Source: Thiocapsa roseopersicina (GTDB lineage Bacteria > Pseudomonadota > Gammaproteobacteria > Chromatiales > Chromatiaceae). Taken from it: DNA of 64,000 nt. This document shows, piece after piece, positions 14,402-26,923 of the stretch. The notes beneath the pieces are model-generated. The model did no database searches. It was not told the DNA's origin and worked only from the letters and a program-made list of their open reading frames with translations. The position numbers were made by a program, and so were the translations under genes. Numbering within the stretch: the first letter of the stretch is position 1; the number at the start of each line of letters is the position of its first letter. The stretch is from contig NZ_FNNZ01000001.1 of NCBI RefSeq assembly GCF_900106925.1, positions 372,001 to 436,000 of the forward strand. Reading direction: 5' to 3'.

Positions 14402-15754
14402 ATGGCTAAGAAAGTCGGATCGATGGGACAGACGCTCGGCGGTATGGGGCGTCTGACCGAGCTGCGGGCGCGATTGCTGTTCGTGGTCGGTGCCCTCCTG
14501 GTCTATCGAATCGGGACCTTCATCCCCGTTCCGGGCGTGAATCCCGAGGCGCTGGCCATCCTATTCGACCAGAACCAAGGCTCCATCCTGGACATGTTCA
14601 ACATGTTCTCGGGCGGCGCCCTGGAGCGTGCGAGTCTGTTTGCGCTCGGGATCATGCCCTACATCTCTGCGTCGATCATCATGCAGCTGATGACCTCCGT
14701 GGTGCCGAAGCTCGAGCAGCTGAAAAAGGAAGGTGAATCCGGGCGTCGGAAGATCACCCAGTACACGCGCTACGGCACGGTCGTTCTGGCAACCTTCCAG
14801 GCCGTCGGGATCTCGATGGCGCTGCAGGGGCAGACAGCCGGCGGCTCGGCTCTGGTCAGCCATGCGGGGATGGGCTTCGTCTTTACGGCAACGGTGTCGC
14901 TGGTCACCGGGACCATGTTCCTAATGTGGCTCGGCGAGCAGATCACCGAACGGGGCATTGGCAACGGCATCTCGTTGATCATCTTCGCGGGCATCGTCGC
15001 CGGACTGCCCTCTGCGTTGGGCGGGACCTTGGAGCTGGCGCGCACCGGAGAGATGAACTCTCTGGCTGTGTTGGCCCTTTTCGCCATGGCGCTTGCAGTG
15101 ACGGCCTTCGTGGTCTTTGTGGAGCGGGGCCAGCGGCGGATTACGGTGAACTACGCGCGGCGTCAGCAGGGGCGCAAGATGATGCAGGCCCAGAGCACGC
15201 ATCTGCCGCTGAAGCTGAACATGGCCGGCGTGATTCCGCCGATCTTCGCCTCGAGCATCATCCTGTTTCCCGGCACCTTGGGCCAATGGTTCGGAAGCAG
15301 TGAGGACATGCGTTGGCTGGCCGATATCACAGCGAAGCTGTCGCCCGGAGAGCCCGTCTACGTCTTGCTTTATGCGGCGGCGATCATCTTCTTTTGCTTT
15401 TTCTATACCGCCTTGGTCTTCAACGCCAAGGATACGGCCGACAATCTGAAGCGCTCCGGAGCCTTCATTCCGGGGATTCGACCGGGCGAGCAGACGGCGC
15501 GGTACATCGACACCGTGATGACGCGGTTGACCGCGGCAGGCGCGATCTACATTACCGCCGTGTGCTTGCTGCCCGAGTTTCTCATCGTCGGTTACAACGT
15601 GCCTTTCTACTTCGGCGGAACGTCCTTGTTGATTGTCGTCGTGGTGGTGATGGATTTCATGGCCCAGGTTCAAGCTCACTTGATGTCACATCAATACGAG
15701 GGCTTGATGCGGAAGGCAAACCTAAAGTCGCCGGGCGCCGGCATGCTGCGCTGA
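14402..15754 (+). CDS. secY: Protein translocase subunit SecY
   Basis: 450 residues with ten hydrophobic segments expected for the SecYEG pore. It starts [30 protein letters not shown] (TM1 region), has the plug region after it, and carries the cytosolic loop with [14 protein letters not shown] and [22 protein letters not shown]. It is the inner-membrane channel for Sec secretion and, with SRP, for membrane-protein insertion. Position between rplO and rpmJ is the normal spc order. Confidence 0.98.
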   Translation: MAKKVGSMGQTLGGMGRLTELRARLLFVVGALLVYRIGTFIPVPGVNPEALAILFDQNQGSILDMFNMFSGGALERASLFALGIMPYISASIIMQLMTSVVPKLEQLKKEGESGRRKITQYTRYGTVVLATFQAVGISMALQGQTAGGSALVSHAGMGFVFTATVSLVTGTMFLMWLGEQITERGIGNGISLIIFAGIVAGLPSALGGTLELARTGEMNSLAVLALFAMALAVTAFVVFVERGQRRITVNYARRQQGRKMMQAQSTHLPLKLNMAGVIPPIFASSIILFPGTLGQWFGSSEDMRWLADITAKLSPGEPVYVLLYAAAIIFFCFFYTALVFNAKDTADNLKRSGAFIPGIRPGEQTARYIDTVMTRLTAAGAIYITAVCLLPEFLIVGYNVPFYFGGTSLLIVVVVVMDFMAQVQAHLMSHQYEGLMRKANLKSPGAGMLR

Positions 15755-15783
15755 GTGGCGCTCGAGTCTGAAGGAGAGAACAA

Positions 15784-15897
15784 ATGAAAGTGCGAGCATC
15801 TGTTAAGAAGTTGTGTCGGAACTGCAAGATCATCCGTCGCAACGGCACCGTTCGGGTCATCTGCAAGGATCCGCGCCACAAACAACGCCAGGGATAG
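15784..15897 (+). CDS. rpmJ: 50S ribosomal protein L36
   Basis: A 37-residue gene, too short for most ORF callers. It reads [19 protein letters not shown] at the start. Cys11, Cys14, Cys27 and His32 form the zinc-binding ribbon, so this is the zinc-containing form of L36. It ends the spc block 29 bp after secY, with an AGGAGA ribosome-binding site just ahead of the ATG. Confidence 0.97.
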   Translation: MKVRASVKKLCRNCKIIRRNGTVRVICKDPRHKQRQG

Positions 15898-15907
15898 GAT
15901 CTCGGGC

Positions 15908-15935
15908 TTGATTGAAGGCAGCAGTTTGATATACT
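15908..15935 (+). promoter_or_regulatory. Putative sigma-70 promoter of the alpha operon
   Basis: In the 85-bp gap between rpmJ and rpsM, TTGATT (15908-15913) and TATACT (15930-15935) are separated by 16 bp. This would give a short leader of about 40 nt before rpsM, GTG-free and with no terminator. It is consistent with a separate promoter for rpsM-rpsK-rpsD-rpoA-rplQ. Only the sequence match supports it. Confidence 0.5.
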
Positions 15936-15982
15936 ACGCGGTTTACCCGCTTGGCAATTTGGATTTCAGGGGTTTCTAAGCT

Positions 15983-16339
15983 ATGGCCCGTATCGCCGGC
16001 GTCAACATCCCGGACAAGAAGCACGCCGTCATCGCGTTGACTTCGATTTATGGCATCGGCCGCGTGCGTGCCGCTGTGATCTGCGACGCCGCCGGTGTAC
16101 CGCGCGATGCCAAGGTTCAGAGCCTCACGGAAGAAGAGGTCGACAAGCTCCGCAACGAGGTCGGCAAGTTCTCCGTGGAAGGCGATCTGCGGCGCGAAGT
16201 GTCGATGAACATCAAGCGTTTGATGGACCTCGGCTGTAACCGCGGCATTCGTCACCGTCGCGGCTTGCCGTTGCGTGGCCAGCGGACCCGCACGAACGCA
16301 CGTACCCGCAAGGGTCCGCGTCGTCCCATCAAACGATAA
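15983..16339 (+). CDS. rpsM: 30S ribosomal protein S13
   Basis: 118 residues. S13 makes the B1a/B1b intersubunit bridges and its basic C-terminal tail touches P-site t[21 protein letters not shown] at the start, [19 protein letters not shown] and the tail [15 protein letters not shown] are all conserved. First gene of the alpha block. Confidence 0.98.
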   Translation: MARIAGVNIPDKKHAVIALTSIYGIGRVRAAVICDAAGVPRDAKVQSLTEEEVDKLRNEVGKFSVEGDLRREVSMNIKRLMDLGCNRGIRHRRGLPLRGQRTRTNARTRKGPRRPIKR

Positions 16340-16377
16340 GGGCGCTTGGGCGCAGCGAAAGGGCTGGATAACCTCGA

Positions 16378-16767
16378 ATGGCTAAACCGACTCGTACGAT
16401 CAAGAAGAAGATCAAGAAGCAGGTGGCGGATGGGATTGCTCACGTCCACGCTTCGTTCAACAACACCATCATCACCATCACGGACCGCCAAGGCAATGTA
16501 TTGTCCTGGGCGACCGCAGGCGGCTCCGGGTTCCGGGGATCGCGCAAGAGCACGCCTTTCGCTGCGCAGGTCGCGGCCGACAAGGCCGGCCAAGCGGTGA
16601 AGGACTACGGTTTGCGTAACCTCGACGTCAACGTGAAGGGGCCCGGTCCGGGTCGTGAATCCGCGGTGCGTGCACTCAACAACGCCGGATTCAAGATCAC
16701 GAGCATTACCGACGTGACGCCGATCCCGCACAACGGCTGCCGCCCGCCCAAAAAGCGGCGCGTCTGA
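16378..16767 (+). CDS. rpsK: 30S ribosomal protein S11
   Basis: 129 residues. S11 lies on the platform next to the mRNA exit. The [19 protein letters not shown] and [21 protein letters not shown] motifs and the C-terminal [16 protein letters not shown] are diagnostic. The PHNG Asn-Gly is a site of isoaspartate formation in E. coli. Confidence 0.98.
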   Translation: MAKPTRTIKKKIKKQVADGIAHVHASFNNTIITITDRQGNVLSWATAGGSGFRGSRKSTPFAAQVAADKAGQAVKDYGLRNLDVNVKGPGPGRESAVRALNNAGFKITSITDVTPIPHNGCRPPKKRRV

Positions 16768-16786
16768 CACAGGAACAGGTAGAGAC

Positions 16787-17407
16787 ATGGCACGTTATAC
16801 AGGCCCAACCTGCAAACTCGCACGGCGCGAGGGAACCGATCTCGCCCTGAAGAGTCGCGCTCGCTCGCTGGACACCAAGTGCAACCTCGAGAAGCAGCCC
16901 GGACAGACCACTGACCGTCGGCGCCGGCTCTCCGATTACGGTGTTCAGCTTCGCGAGAAGCAGAAGGTTCGCCGTATCTACGGACTGATGGAGCGTCAGT
17001 TCCGCAACTATTATAAGAAGGCGGCTCAAGCCAAAGGTGCGACGGGCGAAAACCTGTTGCAGCTCCTCGAGCGTCGCCTCGACAACGTCGTGTACCGGAT
17101 GGGATTCGGTGCCACGCGTTCCGAAGCGCGTCAGTTGGTCAGTCACAAGGCCATTTTGGTCAACGGTCGCGTGGTGAACATCGCCTCCTACCAGGTCGGC
17201 GCCGATGACCATGTCGAGGTCCGGGAGGTTGCGAAGAAGCAGGTGCGCGTCCAGAACGCGTTGGCGCTCGCCGAGCAGTACGGCTTCCCCGATTGGGTCG
17301 AGGTCGATACCAAAGGTTTCAAGGGCGTCTTCAAGCGTATTCCCGATCGCTCGGACCTGCCGGCCGACATCAACGAATCGCTGATCGTCGAGTTGTACTC
17401 CAAGTAA
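16787..17407 (+). CDS. rpsD: 30S ribosomal protein S4
   Basis: 206 residues. S4 starts 30S assembly and in E. coli represses the alpha operon. It has an N-terminal domain without a zinc Cys cluster (C-minus type) and an S4 RNA-binding domain around [24 protein letters not shown]. It starts [16 protein letters not shown] and ends ...LIVELYSK as in other gammaproteobacteria. Confidence 0.98.
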   Translation: MARYTGPTCKLARREGTDLALKSRARSLDTKCNLEKQPGQTTDRRRRLSDYGVQLREKQKVRRIYGLMERQFRNYYKKAAQAKGATGENLLQLLERRLDNVVYRMGFGATRSEARQLVSHKAILVNGRVVNIASYQVGADDHVEVREVAKKQVRVQNALALAEQYGFPDWVEVDTKGFKGVFKRIPDRSDLPADINESLIVELYSK

Positions 17408-17429
17408 GGAGCTTCGTGAGGGGCACTGA

Positions 17430-18440
17430 ATGACTGACGCTATTGGCGAATTTCTCAAACCGCGCATCGTACGGGTCGAGGCGGTCGACGGCAGCTCGAC
17501 GCATGCCCGGGTTTCGCTGGAGCCGCTCGAACGCGGCTTCGGGCATACCCTCGGCAACGCGTTGCGCCGTATTCTCTTATCCTCGATGGACGGCTGGGCG
17601 GTGACGGAGGTCGAGATCCAGGGCGTCTTGCACGAGTACACCACGATCCCGGGCGTTCAAGAGGATGTTCTCGAGATCCTGCTGAATCTGAAGCAGCTCG
17701 CCATCTCGCTCAAGGGCAAGGACGAGGCGACCTTTACGGTGAGCAAGACCGGCCCGGGTGTCGTGACCGCCGCGGACATCGCGATCGATCATACCGCCGA
17801 GATCGCCAACCCCCATTTGGTCATCGCGAACATGACCGAGGGCGAGTTGAGCATGTCGATGACGATTCGGCGCGGGCGCGGTTACGAGCCGGCGACACAG
17901 CGCGAGCTCGACGAGGGCGAGGATCGCCCGATCGGCAAGCTGCCGCTCGATGCGTCCTACAGTCCGGTTCGGCGGGTCTCGATCGAGGTCCAGTCCGCGC
18001 GCGTCGAGCAGCGTACCGATCTGGATCGGCTTGTCATCGACTTGGAGACCAACGGGACCATCGACCCGCGCGAGGCGATACAGCGGGCCGCGACGATCCT
18101 TCGGGATCAGTTGTCGAGCTTCGTCGCCTTGGAAGGTTCCGGGCCGTCGGACACGCATGTCATGGAGGCGCGGGACGAGTCGCCCTACGATCCGATTCTG
18201 CTGCGTCCGGTCGACGATCTCGAGCTGACCGTTCGCTCAGCGAACTGTTTGAAGGCCGAGAACATCTATTTGATCGGCGATTTGATCCAGCGGACCGAGG
18301 TCGAGCTTCTCAAGACGCCGAATCTCGGCAAGAAGTCGCTGACCGAGATCAAGGACGTGCTCGCGACACGCGGACTCTCGCTCGGGATGCGTCTCGAAAA
18401 CTGGCCGCCGGACAATATCGCCGAGCTCGGCATTCGCTAA
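17430..18440 (+). CDS. rpoA: DNA-directed RNA polymerase subunit alpha
   Basis: 336 residues. The N-terminal domain (to ~235), with [20 protein letters not shown], dimerises and assembles beta and beta'. The C-terminal domain binds UP elements and activators. Its DNA-contact residues [10 protein letters not shown] and [13 protein letters not shown] are intact, then the protein ends [14 protein letters not shown]. It lies between rpsD and rplQ, the standard alpha-operon order. Confidence 0.98.
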   Translation: MTDAIGEFLKPRIVRVEAVDGSSTHARVSLEPLERGFGHTLGNALRRILLSSMDGWAVTEVEIQGVLHEYTTIPGVQEDVLEILLNLKQLAISLKGKDEATFTVSKTGPGVVTAADIAIDHTAEIANPHLVIANMTEGELSMSMTIRRGRGYEPATQRELDEGEDRPIGKLPLDASYSPVRRVSIEVQSARVEQRTDLDRLVIDLETNGTIDPREAIQRAATILRDQLSSFVALEGSGPSDTHVMEARDESPYDPILLRPVDDLELTVRSANCLKAENIYLIGDLIQRTEVELLKTPNLGKKSLTEIKDVLATRGLSLGMRLENWPPDNIAELGIR

Positions 18441-18476
18441 CGCTTTTCGACTCAAGAACTATTCGGGATTAGGACC

Positions 18477-18869
18477 ATGCGTCATCGCAATGCCGGAAGG
18501 CACCTCAATCGCACCGGCTCGCACCGCGAGGCCATGTTTCGCAACATGGCGGCGTCGTTGTTTCGCCATGAGCTGATCAAGACCACGCTGCCGAAGGCCA
18601 AGGAGCTGCGGCGCGTTGCAGAGCCTTTGATCACGCTGGCAAAGAGCGACTCCGTTCACACCCGACGCCTTGCCTTTGCGCGACTGCGCGACAAGGAAGC
18701 GGTCGGCAAGCTCTTCGTCGAGCTGGGACCGCGCTATCAGGCGCGTCCGGGTGGTTATCTGCGCATCCTCAAGTGCGGCTATCGTGCCGGCGATGCCGCG
18801 CCGATGGCGTATGTCGAGCTGGTTGACCGTCCCGCGGATGCGGTCGCCGTCGAAGACGACGAGGATTGA
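18477..18869 (+). CDS. rplQ: 50S ribosomal protein L17
   Basis: 130 residues. [24 protein letters not shown] at the start and the [22 protein letters not shown] stretch are diagnostic. The tail after the domain is acidic (DEDD-like) and variable. It is the last ribosomal gene in the series and is followed within 30 bp by a terminator. Confidence 0.98.
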   Translation: MRHRNAGRHLNRTGSHREAMFRNMAASLFRHELIKTTLPKAKELRRVAEPLITLAKSDSVHTRRLAFARLRDKEAVGKLFVELGPRYQARPGGYLRILKCGYRAGDAAPMAYVELVDRPADAVAVEDDED

Positions 18870-18894
18870 GTTGCGTCTTGATGTGTTTGTATCG

Positions 18895-18921
18895 AAAGCC
18901 GGGCTCTTGCCCGGCTTTTTT
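18895..18921 (+). terminator. Intrinsic terminator after rplQ
   Basis: An 8-bp GC-rich stem AGCCGGGC/GCCCGGCT (18897-18904 with 18909-18916) with a 4-nt loop is followed by six T residues. It closes the alpha operon. The next gene starts only ~6 bp downstream, so that gene needs its own promoter or read-through. Confidence 0.9.
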
Positions 18922-18926
18922 GTTGA

Positions 18927-19679
18927 ATGATGTCGCCGATCCGGCGTCTTGTTCTCGTCACCGATTTCGGCGACGGCATCTATGTCGGGCAGATGCGTGC
19001 TCGGCTCGATGATCTCATCCCCGGCGTTCCCGTCGTGGATCTCGTTCACGACCTCCCGCCATTCCGCATCGATTTAGCCGCCTATCTCTTGCCTGCACTC
19101 GTGCGCGACATGCCTGCCGGCTCGATCTACGTCTGTGTCGTGGATCCGGGTGTCGGGGGTGCGCGCGGTGGGCTTCTGGTCCAGACGCGTGACTCCTGGT
19201 TCATCGGTCCCGACAACGGTTTGCTGGTTCCGCTCGTGTATTGGGCCGAGGGTACCGTCGTGAATCGGATCGGCTGGTGTCCGTCCCTGCTCTCGGCGAG
19301 TTTTCACGGACGCGACTGGTTCGCCCCCGCTGCGGCACGCTTGGCGGTCGGTACGGACCTTCAACTGTGCCCGATCGATCCGGCCGACATGGTCGGGTCG
19401 GACTGGCCGAAGGAACGCGCTGCGGTCGTTTACGTCGATCGTTTCGGGAATCTGATGACCGGGCTTCAGGCGACGGGTCGACCGAGGACGCACGCGCTGC
19501 AGGTCGGGGAACGACGTCTCTGCCATGCTCGGACCTTCTGCGAGGTCGCATCCGGCGAAGCGTTTTGGTACGAGAACGCCTTTGGACTCGTCGAGATCGC
19601 GGTCAACCTCGGTCGAGCGGATCGCGAGCTGGGCCTGTCTCCGGGCGCTCCCATCGGTCCGTTCCTGCCCCTCGGGTGA
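18927..19679 (+). CDS. SAM hydrolase (DUF62, SAM hydroxide adenosyltransferase family)
   Basis: 250 residues. The family hydrolyses S-adenosylmethionine to adenosine and methionine and is related to bacterial fluorinase and chlorinase. The N-terminal LVLVTDFGDGIYVGQM is the family start. The catalytic triad known from the archaeal homologue (Asp-Arg-His) is at Asp73 in VVDPGVGG, Arg80, and His127 in SFHGRDWFAP. IGPDNGLL and DRFGNLMTG are also conserved. No halogenase-specific insertion is visible, so hydrolase is favoured over chlorinase or fluorinase. Two overlapping ATGs (18927, 18930) could start it. It lies just past the rplQ terminator. Confidence 0.85.
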   Translation: MMSPIRRLVLVTDFGDGIYVGQMRARLDDLIPGVPVVDLVHDLPPFRIDLAAYLLPALVRDMPAGSIYVCVVDPGVGGARGGLLVQTRDSWFIGPDNGLLVPLVYWAEGTVVNRIGWCPSLLSASFHGRDWFAPAAARLAVGTDLQLCPIDPADMVGSDWPKERAAVVYVDRFGNLMTGLQATGRPRTHALQVGERRLCHARTFCEVASGEAFWYENAFGLVEIAVNLGRADRELGLSPGAPIGPFLPLG

Positions 19680-19966
19680 AGCAATCCTCGCAGACGCCGA
19701 TGCGCCCCTCTGGCCTGCTGCTTCGGCCACGATTGCCCCGACATTTTGTCGCTTTTCCGGCGGGCGCGATGGCCTATAGTATGGTGGCGGCGTAGAGGCG
19801 GAGTGTCCGTCGGACACCCGATGTTGCCTTTATGTTTTTTGCTTCGAGCTTCGAAGAGATCCCTGCACCCTTCGCGGCACTCTGGTCCCGGCCCGCTTCG
19901 ATTCGCGATGGAGGGCCGGGAGTGCGCGACGAGCGATCCATCCATCCATCCCTATCGGAGAACGAC

Positions 19967-20764
19967 ATGGCCAACTTCGGCGATCTACTCGGTAGCTTCA
20001 TTCAGAACAATATGGCGAAGTCCGGCTCCGGCCGGATGGGGAACGCGCTCCAGGATCTTCAGGCAAATCTCGGCCGGATGGTCGGCGGTCAGGGCGGGGG
20101 GGGCGGCGCGGGCGGCAATATGCTCGGCGGTCTCCTCGAGATGGCGAAGGGTACCCTGGGGAATGCCTCGCAGAATCCCATGCAGGCCGGCGGACTCGGC
20201 GCCGTGCTCGGCTCGGTCTTGGGCGGCGGCGGAAAGTCAGTGAAGGGCGCCATGACCGGGGGTGCGCTGGCGATGCTGGCCGGGATCGCCTACAAGGCAT
20301 TCACCGAATCGGGTCAAGCGGCTCAGGCGTCGGGGATATCCGCCGCGAGCGGAGCGGCGGAGTTGCCGTTGGGCCTCAGAGCCCCGCAGAGCGCGGCTGA
20401 GGAGCATGCCATGGAGAACACCGCGCAGTTGATTATCAAGGGCATGATCAACGTCGCCAAGTCGGATGGTCAGGTGAGCGTGGACGAGATTCAGCGAATC
20501 GTCGGAAAGGTCGAGGCCGCCGGCATGGGCGCGGACGCACAGGAGTGGTTGATGACGGAGCTGCGTCAGCCGCTGAATCTCGACGCCTTCGTGGCCGAGA
20601 TCCCGAGCCCCGAGGTGGCTGCCGAGGTCTACGCGGCATCCCTGCTCGCGGTCGAGGTGGACACCCCGCAAGAGCAGGACTATCTCCGGGACTTTGCCGA
20701 GAAGGCCGGACTGCATCCGCTCGTCGTGCAACACATCCACCAGTCGATGGGTGTTGCGGTCTGA
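19967..20764 (+). CDS. TerB-like / DUF533 family protein
   Basis: 265 residues from ATG 19967, which has a CGGAG ribosome-binding site 6 bp upstream. Longer in-frame starts exist (19832) but code for a compositionally unrelated leader. The N-terminal third is Gly/Met/Gln-rich with GGQGGGGGAGG and GGLGAVLGSVLGGGG, a flexible or membrane-associating region. The C-terminal ~130 residues form the helical TerB-like domain (IIKGMINVAKSDGQVSVDEIQRI, then EVYAASLLAVEVDTPQEQDYL). The family includes YebE and is often called tellurite-resistance-like; its function is not established. It stands alone between convergent and unrelated genes. Confidence 0.8.
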   Translation: MANFGDLLGSFIQNNMAKSGSGRMGNALQDLQANLGRMVGGQGGGGGAGGNMLGGLLEMAKGTLGNASQNPMQAGGLGAVLGSVLGGGGKSVKGAMTGGALAMLAGIAYKAFTESGQAAQASGISAASGAAELPLGLRAPQSAAEEHAMENTAQLIIKGMINVAKSDGQVSVDEIQRIVGKVEAAGMGADAQEWLMTELRQPLNLDAFVAEIPSPEVAAEVYAASLLAVEVDTPQEQDYLRDFAEKAGLHPLVVQHIHQSMGVAV

Positions 20765-20870
20765 GGGCGCCGAATCGGATCTTGCCGCGGAGGCAGTACG
20801 GGACACGGCGCGAAACCTCGGATCTCCTGCCGAGTCGTTCCCTGCCTTCGTGACTAAGAGTGCTTGCTAC

Positions 20871-20899
20871 CCGCGCCCGAGAGCGACTCGGGCGCGCAC
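20871..20899. terminator. GC-rich hairpin between convergent genes
   Basis: An inverted repeat around CGCGCCCGAG / CTCGGGCGCG (about 20873-20898) lies between the 3' end of the TerB-like gene and the 3' end of the DEAD-box helicase on the opposite strand. It has no T-tract on either side, so it may block or process 3' ends rather than act as a full intrinsic terminator. Confidence 0.4.
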
Positions 20900-20902
20900 A
20901 GG

Positions 20903-22309
20903 TCAGTCCTTCGCCCCCTCGCCTTGTGCGGGTTTGGGCTGCGCTTGAGCGGTCGGTCTCTTCCCGAGCGGTGCATGACCGGCCTCGATCCCGATCTCGT
21001 TTCCGGCAGGTGACTTGGGTCGGCGTCGTTTGCCGATGTTCTTGCGGTCGCGCAGACGGTCTTTCGGTTTGGGCGCGGCGACCTTCGCGGCGACCGCCTT
21101 CGCGCCGGTCTTTTTCGCGCCCTTCTTTGCGCCCGAGCGTTTGGTCGGCCCCCCTTTGTACGACGCCTTGAGCCCTTCGATGCTGCGACGCTCGAGGCCG
21201 AGATTCAGATAGCGCTCGATGCTCTCCAGCCGATTCCATTCGGAGGCCCCGACCAGCGAGATGGCCACGCCCTGCTCGCCGGCCCGGCCGGTGCGCCCGG
21301 TGCGGTGTAGATAATCGTCCCCGCTGCGCGGCAGGTCGAAGTTGATCACCCGCTCCACACCCGGGATGTCGAGGCCGCGCGCGGCCACGTCGGTTGCGAT
21401 CAGGACGTTGATCCGGCCGCTGTGCAGCAGCCCGACGACCCGATTGCGCTCGCGCTGTTCCAGCTCGCCGTGCAGCACGGCGGCGCGTTGTCCTTCGCCC
21501 ATCAAATAGTTGCCGAGCGCTGTTGCACCGTCACGGGTGTTGGTGAAGACCAGCGCCTTCTCGTAGATCTCGTTGCGAAGCAGCCAAAGGACCTGCTGCT
21601 GCTTGTGCTCCGGCCCGTCGCTCAAGAGGACCTGATTCGTGATGTCGGGATGCTGCTCGCGCACCGGATTGACGGTCAGCACGCGCGGCTCGCGCAACAG
21701 ACGCTCGGTGATGCGGCTCAGGCCCCGATGGTGCAGGGTCGCCGAGAACAACATGGACTGGCGGGCCGGATTGGTGCGACCGATGATCGTCAGGACATCG
21801 TCGACGAAGCCCATGTCGAGCATGCGGTCGGCCTCGTCCAAGACCAGGATCTCCAGGTCGCTCAGGTCGGCCTCGCCCGTTTCCAGAAGCTCCAGCAAGC
21901 GACCGGGCGTCGCCACCAGGATCTCCGGGTTCTTACGCAAGGTCGCGATCTGATGCCCCTTGGAGTCGCCGCCCGTGATCACGCCGTTGTTCAGGCGAGT
22001 GTAGCTCCCGAGGCGCGTGAAATGGACATGGATCTGGCGGGCCAGCTCTCGGGTCGGGACCAAGACCAGGGCGCGCGTCCCGCTGTCGGAGCGCGGCGCG
22101 CCGACCAGGCGCTCCATGATCGGCAGCAGAAAGGCGGCGGTCTTGCCCGAGCCCGTCGCGGCCGAGACCAAGAGATCCAGACCCTCCATCGCGGCGGGTA
22201 TCACCTGCGCCTGGACCTCGGTCGGGGTCTCGAAACCCTCTTTCTCGAGTCCGCGCATGAGCGCGTCCGGAAGTAAAAATTCAGCAAAGTTCCTGTTCAT
22301 GGGCGTCAC
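20903..22309 (-). CDS. DEAD-box ATP-dependent RNA helicase
   Basis: 468 residues. All core motifs are present: a Q motif (FETPTEVQAQVIP), AATGSGKT (I), PTRELA (Ia), TPGR (Ib), DEAD (II), SAT (III), and in domain 2 FTNTRDG, ARGLDIPGV (V) and HRTGRTGR (VI). The first start (MTPMNRNFAEF) has an alternative Met three residues in. After the helicase core (~residue 380) comes a Lys/Ala/Pro-rich basic tail of ~85 residues, probably for RNA binding. The arrangement resembles SrmB/RhlE-type proteins acting in ribosome assembly or RNA decay, but I cannot assign a subfamily. It is divergent from gyrA, with 294 bp between their starts. Confidence 0.93.
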   Translation of the reverse strand: MTPMNRNFAEFLLPDALMRGLEKEGFETPTEVQAQVIPAAMEGLDLLVSAATGSGKTAAFLLPIMERLVGAPRSDSGTRALVLVPTRELARQIHVHFTRLGSYTRLNNGVITGGDSKGHQIATLRKNPEILVATPGRLLELLETGEADLSDLEILVLDEADRMLDMGFVDDVLTIIGRTNPARQSMLFSATLHHRGLSRITERLLREPRVLTVNPVREQHPDITNQVLLSDGPEHKQQQVLWLLRNEIYEKALVFTNTRDGATALGNYLMGEGQRAAVLHGELEQRERNRVVGLLHSGRINVLIATDVAARGLDIPGVERVINFDLPRSGDDYLHRTGRTGRAGEQGVAISLVGASEWNRLESIERYLNLGLERRSIEGLKASYKGGPTKRSGAKKGAKKTGAKAVAAKVAAPKPKDRLRDRKNIGKRRRPKSPAGNEIGIEAGHAPLGKRPTAQAQPKPAQGEGAKD

Positions 22310-22603
22310 GATACACCAAATCCGGGCCTTCGCGGCAGGCGGGCTGCATCGTCGATGCGGACCTGCGAGGGCGGGACGACCTGCGGGCTTCGGCGAAGGG
22401 CGTCGGACGCAATCAGGTCGCCCTCGAACCGACCGCTACGGTGTCCGATCGCCCCTGAAACAGGGCGCATCGGCGACAAAGTGGCTGTTATGGATGGGGC
22501 AGGGGTGTCCCGCGTGGTAAACTTCACCGGCTAAAGCATCAGTACAAACGCGGCCCGTCCCGGTGCTCCGCGCGGCACGCCTCAACGTCGGTTCACCACG
22601 CCC

Positions 22604-25255
<2,652 letters not shown>

Positions 25256-25440
25256 CAACCCCGGTTGTCGATGTGCGCAATTCTTCGGCTGCGCGCCTCC
25301 GGCGATGCAGACTGATGCATGACACGGGCAAATCGACAACTGTGCGATCCATCGGCATGATGACGCAACAGATCGGAACCTGAATCGCGTCGCGCCCTTT
25401 GCGCCTTCGCGGTTTGAATCTCAAACGTTTTGTCGAGACT

Positions 25441-25631
25441 CAACCGCGTCCGGAGCGAGATGCTGATTTTCGAGTGAGTTCGCCGTTTGGCGCATCCACA
25501 GCCTTTAGCGGGGGCGCGGTTTAGAGTGATATATTTTTTAGTATTTTAAACCGCGCCGGCTCCAACGGTCGTCAAGGCTGCCGGGGCTGATCCCATCCAA
25601 TAACATCGCATACCGCGCCGGGCGCGGTTTA
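25441..25631 (+). repeat. Palindromic repeat array, copy A (upstream of serC)
   Basis: Two palindromic units of ~83-85 bp lie in tandem. Each is bounded by an inverted 10-11-bp motif of the type TAAACCGCGCC ... GGCGCGGTTTA, with 61-63 bp inside. Unit 1 is 25441-25523 and unit 2 is 25547-25631. A ~23-bp AT-rich linker (25524-25546) separates them. The whole array matches the reverse complement of 36552-36742 at roughly 85-90% by eye. It occupies most of the 390-bp gene-free gap after gyrA and ends 14 bp before the serC ATG. The remaining 25256-25440 carries a 9-bp inverted pair (GTTGTCGAT/ATCGACAAC) and no gene that I can see. Confidence 0.85.
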
Positions 25632-25645
25632 ACGGAGATCAACGA

Positions 25646-26728
25646 ATGGCTCGGGTTTACAACTTCAGTGCCGGCCCTGCAATGCTTCCTGAGCCTGTCC
25701 TGAGCAGGGCGCGCGACGAGATGCTCGAGTGGCGGGGCAGCGGCATGTGTGTCGCCGAGATGAGTCATCGCGGCAAGGAGTTCATGTCGATCGCGGCCCA
25801 AGCCGAGGCCGATCTGCGCGAGCTCCTGGCGGTCCCGAGCAACTACAAGGTCCTGTTCCTGCAAGGCGGCGCATCTACCCAGTTTGCCGCCATCCCGATG
25901 AATCTGCTGCGCGGAGCGGCGAGCGCAGACTATCTGAACACCGGCTCCTGGTCGAAGAAGGCCATCTCCGAGGCGCGCCGCTATGGTCAGGTCCACGTCG
26001 CCGCCAGTACCGAGGCCGAACGCTTCACCCGCGCGCCGGGTCAGGACGAGCTGACCCTGAGCGACGATGCCGCCTACGTTCACTACACCCCCAACGAGAC
26101 CATCGAGGGCGTCGAGTTTCCCTATGTCCCGGATGTCGGCGACAAGCCCCTGGTCGCGGATATGTCCTCGACCATCCTGTCGCGTCCGATCGATGTCTCG
26201 CGCTTCGGGCTTATCTACGCCGGTGCCCAGAAGAACATCGGCCCGGCCGGCCTCGTCATCGTGATCGTCCGCGAGGATCTGCTCGGTCAGACTCTGCCCG
26301 CGACCCCGACCATGCTCGACTACAAGGTGCAGGCCGACAACGACTCCATGTACAACACCCCGCCGACCTACGCCTGGTATCTTGCCGGCCTGGTGTTCGA
26401 ATGGCTCAAGGGCATCGGCGGGCTGCAGGCGATGGGCAAGATCAACGCGCGCAAGGCGGAGCTCCTCTACAAGACGATCGACGATTCGGGCTTCTTCAAG
26501 AACCCGGTCGAGCCGGCGTCGCGCTCCTGGATGAATGTGCCTTTCACGCTGGCCAACCCGGAGCTGGACGACACCTTCATCAAGGAGGCCAAGGCCGCCA
26601 ACCTGACCACGCTCAAGGGTCATCGCTCGGTCGGCGGCATGCGCGCCAGCATCTACAATGCAATGCCGATAGAGGGCGTCGAGGCGCTGGTCGGCTTCAT
26701 GCAGGAGTTCGAGCGCAAACACGGCTGA
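25646..26728 (+). CDS. serC: Phosphoserine aminotransferase
   Basis: 360 residues. A PLP enzyme that converts 3-phosphohydroxypyruvate and glutamate to phosphoserine and 2-oxoglutarate; it also acts in pyridoxal phosphate synthesis. Starts [16 protein letters not shown]. The PLP Lys is Lys196 in [13 protein letters not shown]. The substrate-phosphate motif TPNETIEG and [14 protein letters not shown] near the end are intact. It has a CGGAG ribosome-binding site at 25633. It heads a row serC-serA-pheA-hisC-tyrA, linking serine and aromatic amino-acid synthesis. Confidence 0.97.
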   Translation: MARVYNFSAGPAMLPEPVLSRARDEMLEWRGSGMCVAEMSHRGKEFMSIAAQAEADLRELLAVPSNYKVLFLQGGASTQFAAIPMNLLRGAASADYLNTGSWSKKAISEARRYGQVHVAASTEAERFTRAPGQDELTLSDDAAYVHYTPNETIEGVEFPYVPDVGDKPLVADMSSTILSRPIDVSRFGLIYAGAQKNIGPAGLVIVIVREDLLGQTLPATPTMLDYKVQADNDSMYNTPPTYAWYLAGLVFEWLKGIGGLQAMGKINARKAELLYKTIDDSGFFKNPVEPASRSWMNVPFTLANPELDDTFIKEAKAANLTTLKGHRSVGGMRASIYNAMPIEGVEALVGFMQEFERKHG

Positions 26729-26923
26729 TGAACCGCGTCCCCGATGTGATATGCACGGTCGGCGTATCGGCTAGGCCCCGCATGTCACTTCGGCCCTCGG
26801 CACCGACGCGGTTCAGATTTTAAGATTCATTATTCTGAATCGCGTCGGCTCAAAGGCTAGTTGACGCGCGCGACGTTCGATCCTCCACTCCAACATCCGC
26901 TTATCACTCAGGACGCGATTCAG
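26729..26923 (+). repeat. Palindromic repeat array, copy C (serC-serA gap)
   Basis: Two units of the same type as copy A but diverged. Unit 1 is 26729-26815 (TGAACCGCGTCC ... GACGCGGTTCA). Unit 2 is 26835-26923 (CTGAATCGCGTC ... GACGCGATTCAG, a perfect 12-bp inverted pair). An AT-rich linker of ~19 bp lies between them. The array fills the gap exactly: it starts on the base after the serC stop and ends on the first base of the serA GTG start. Internal similarity to copy A is clear only in unit 2. Confidence 0.75.
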
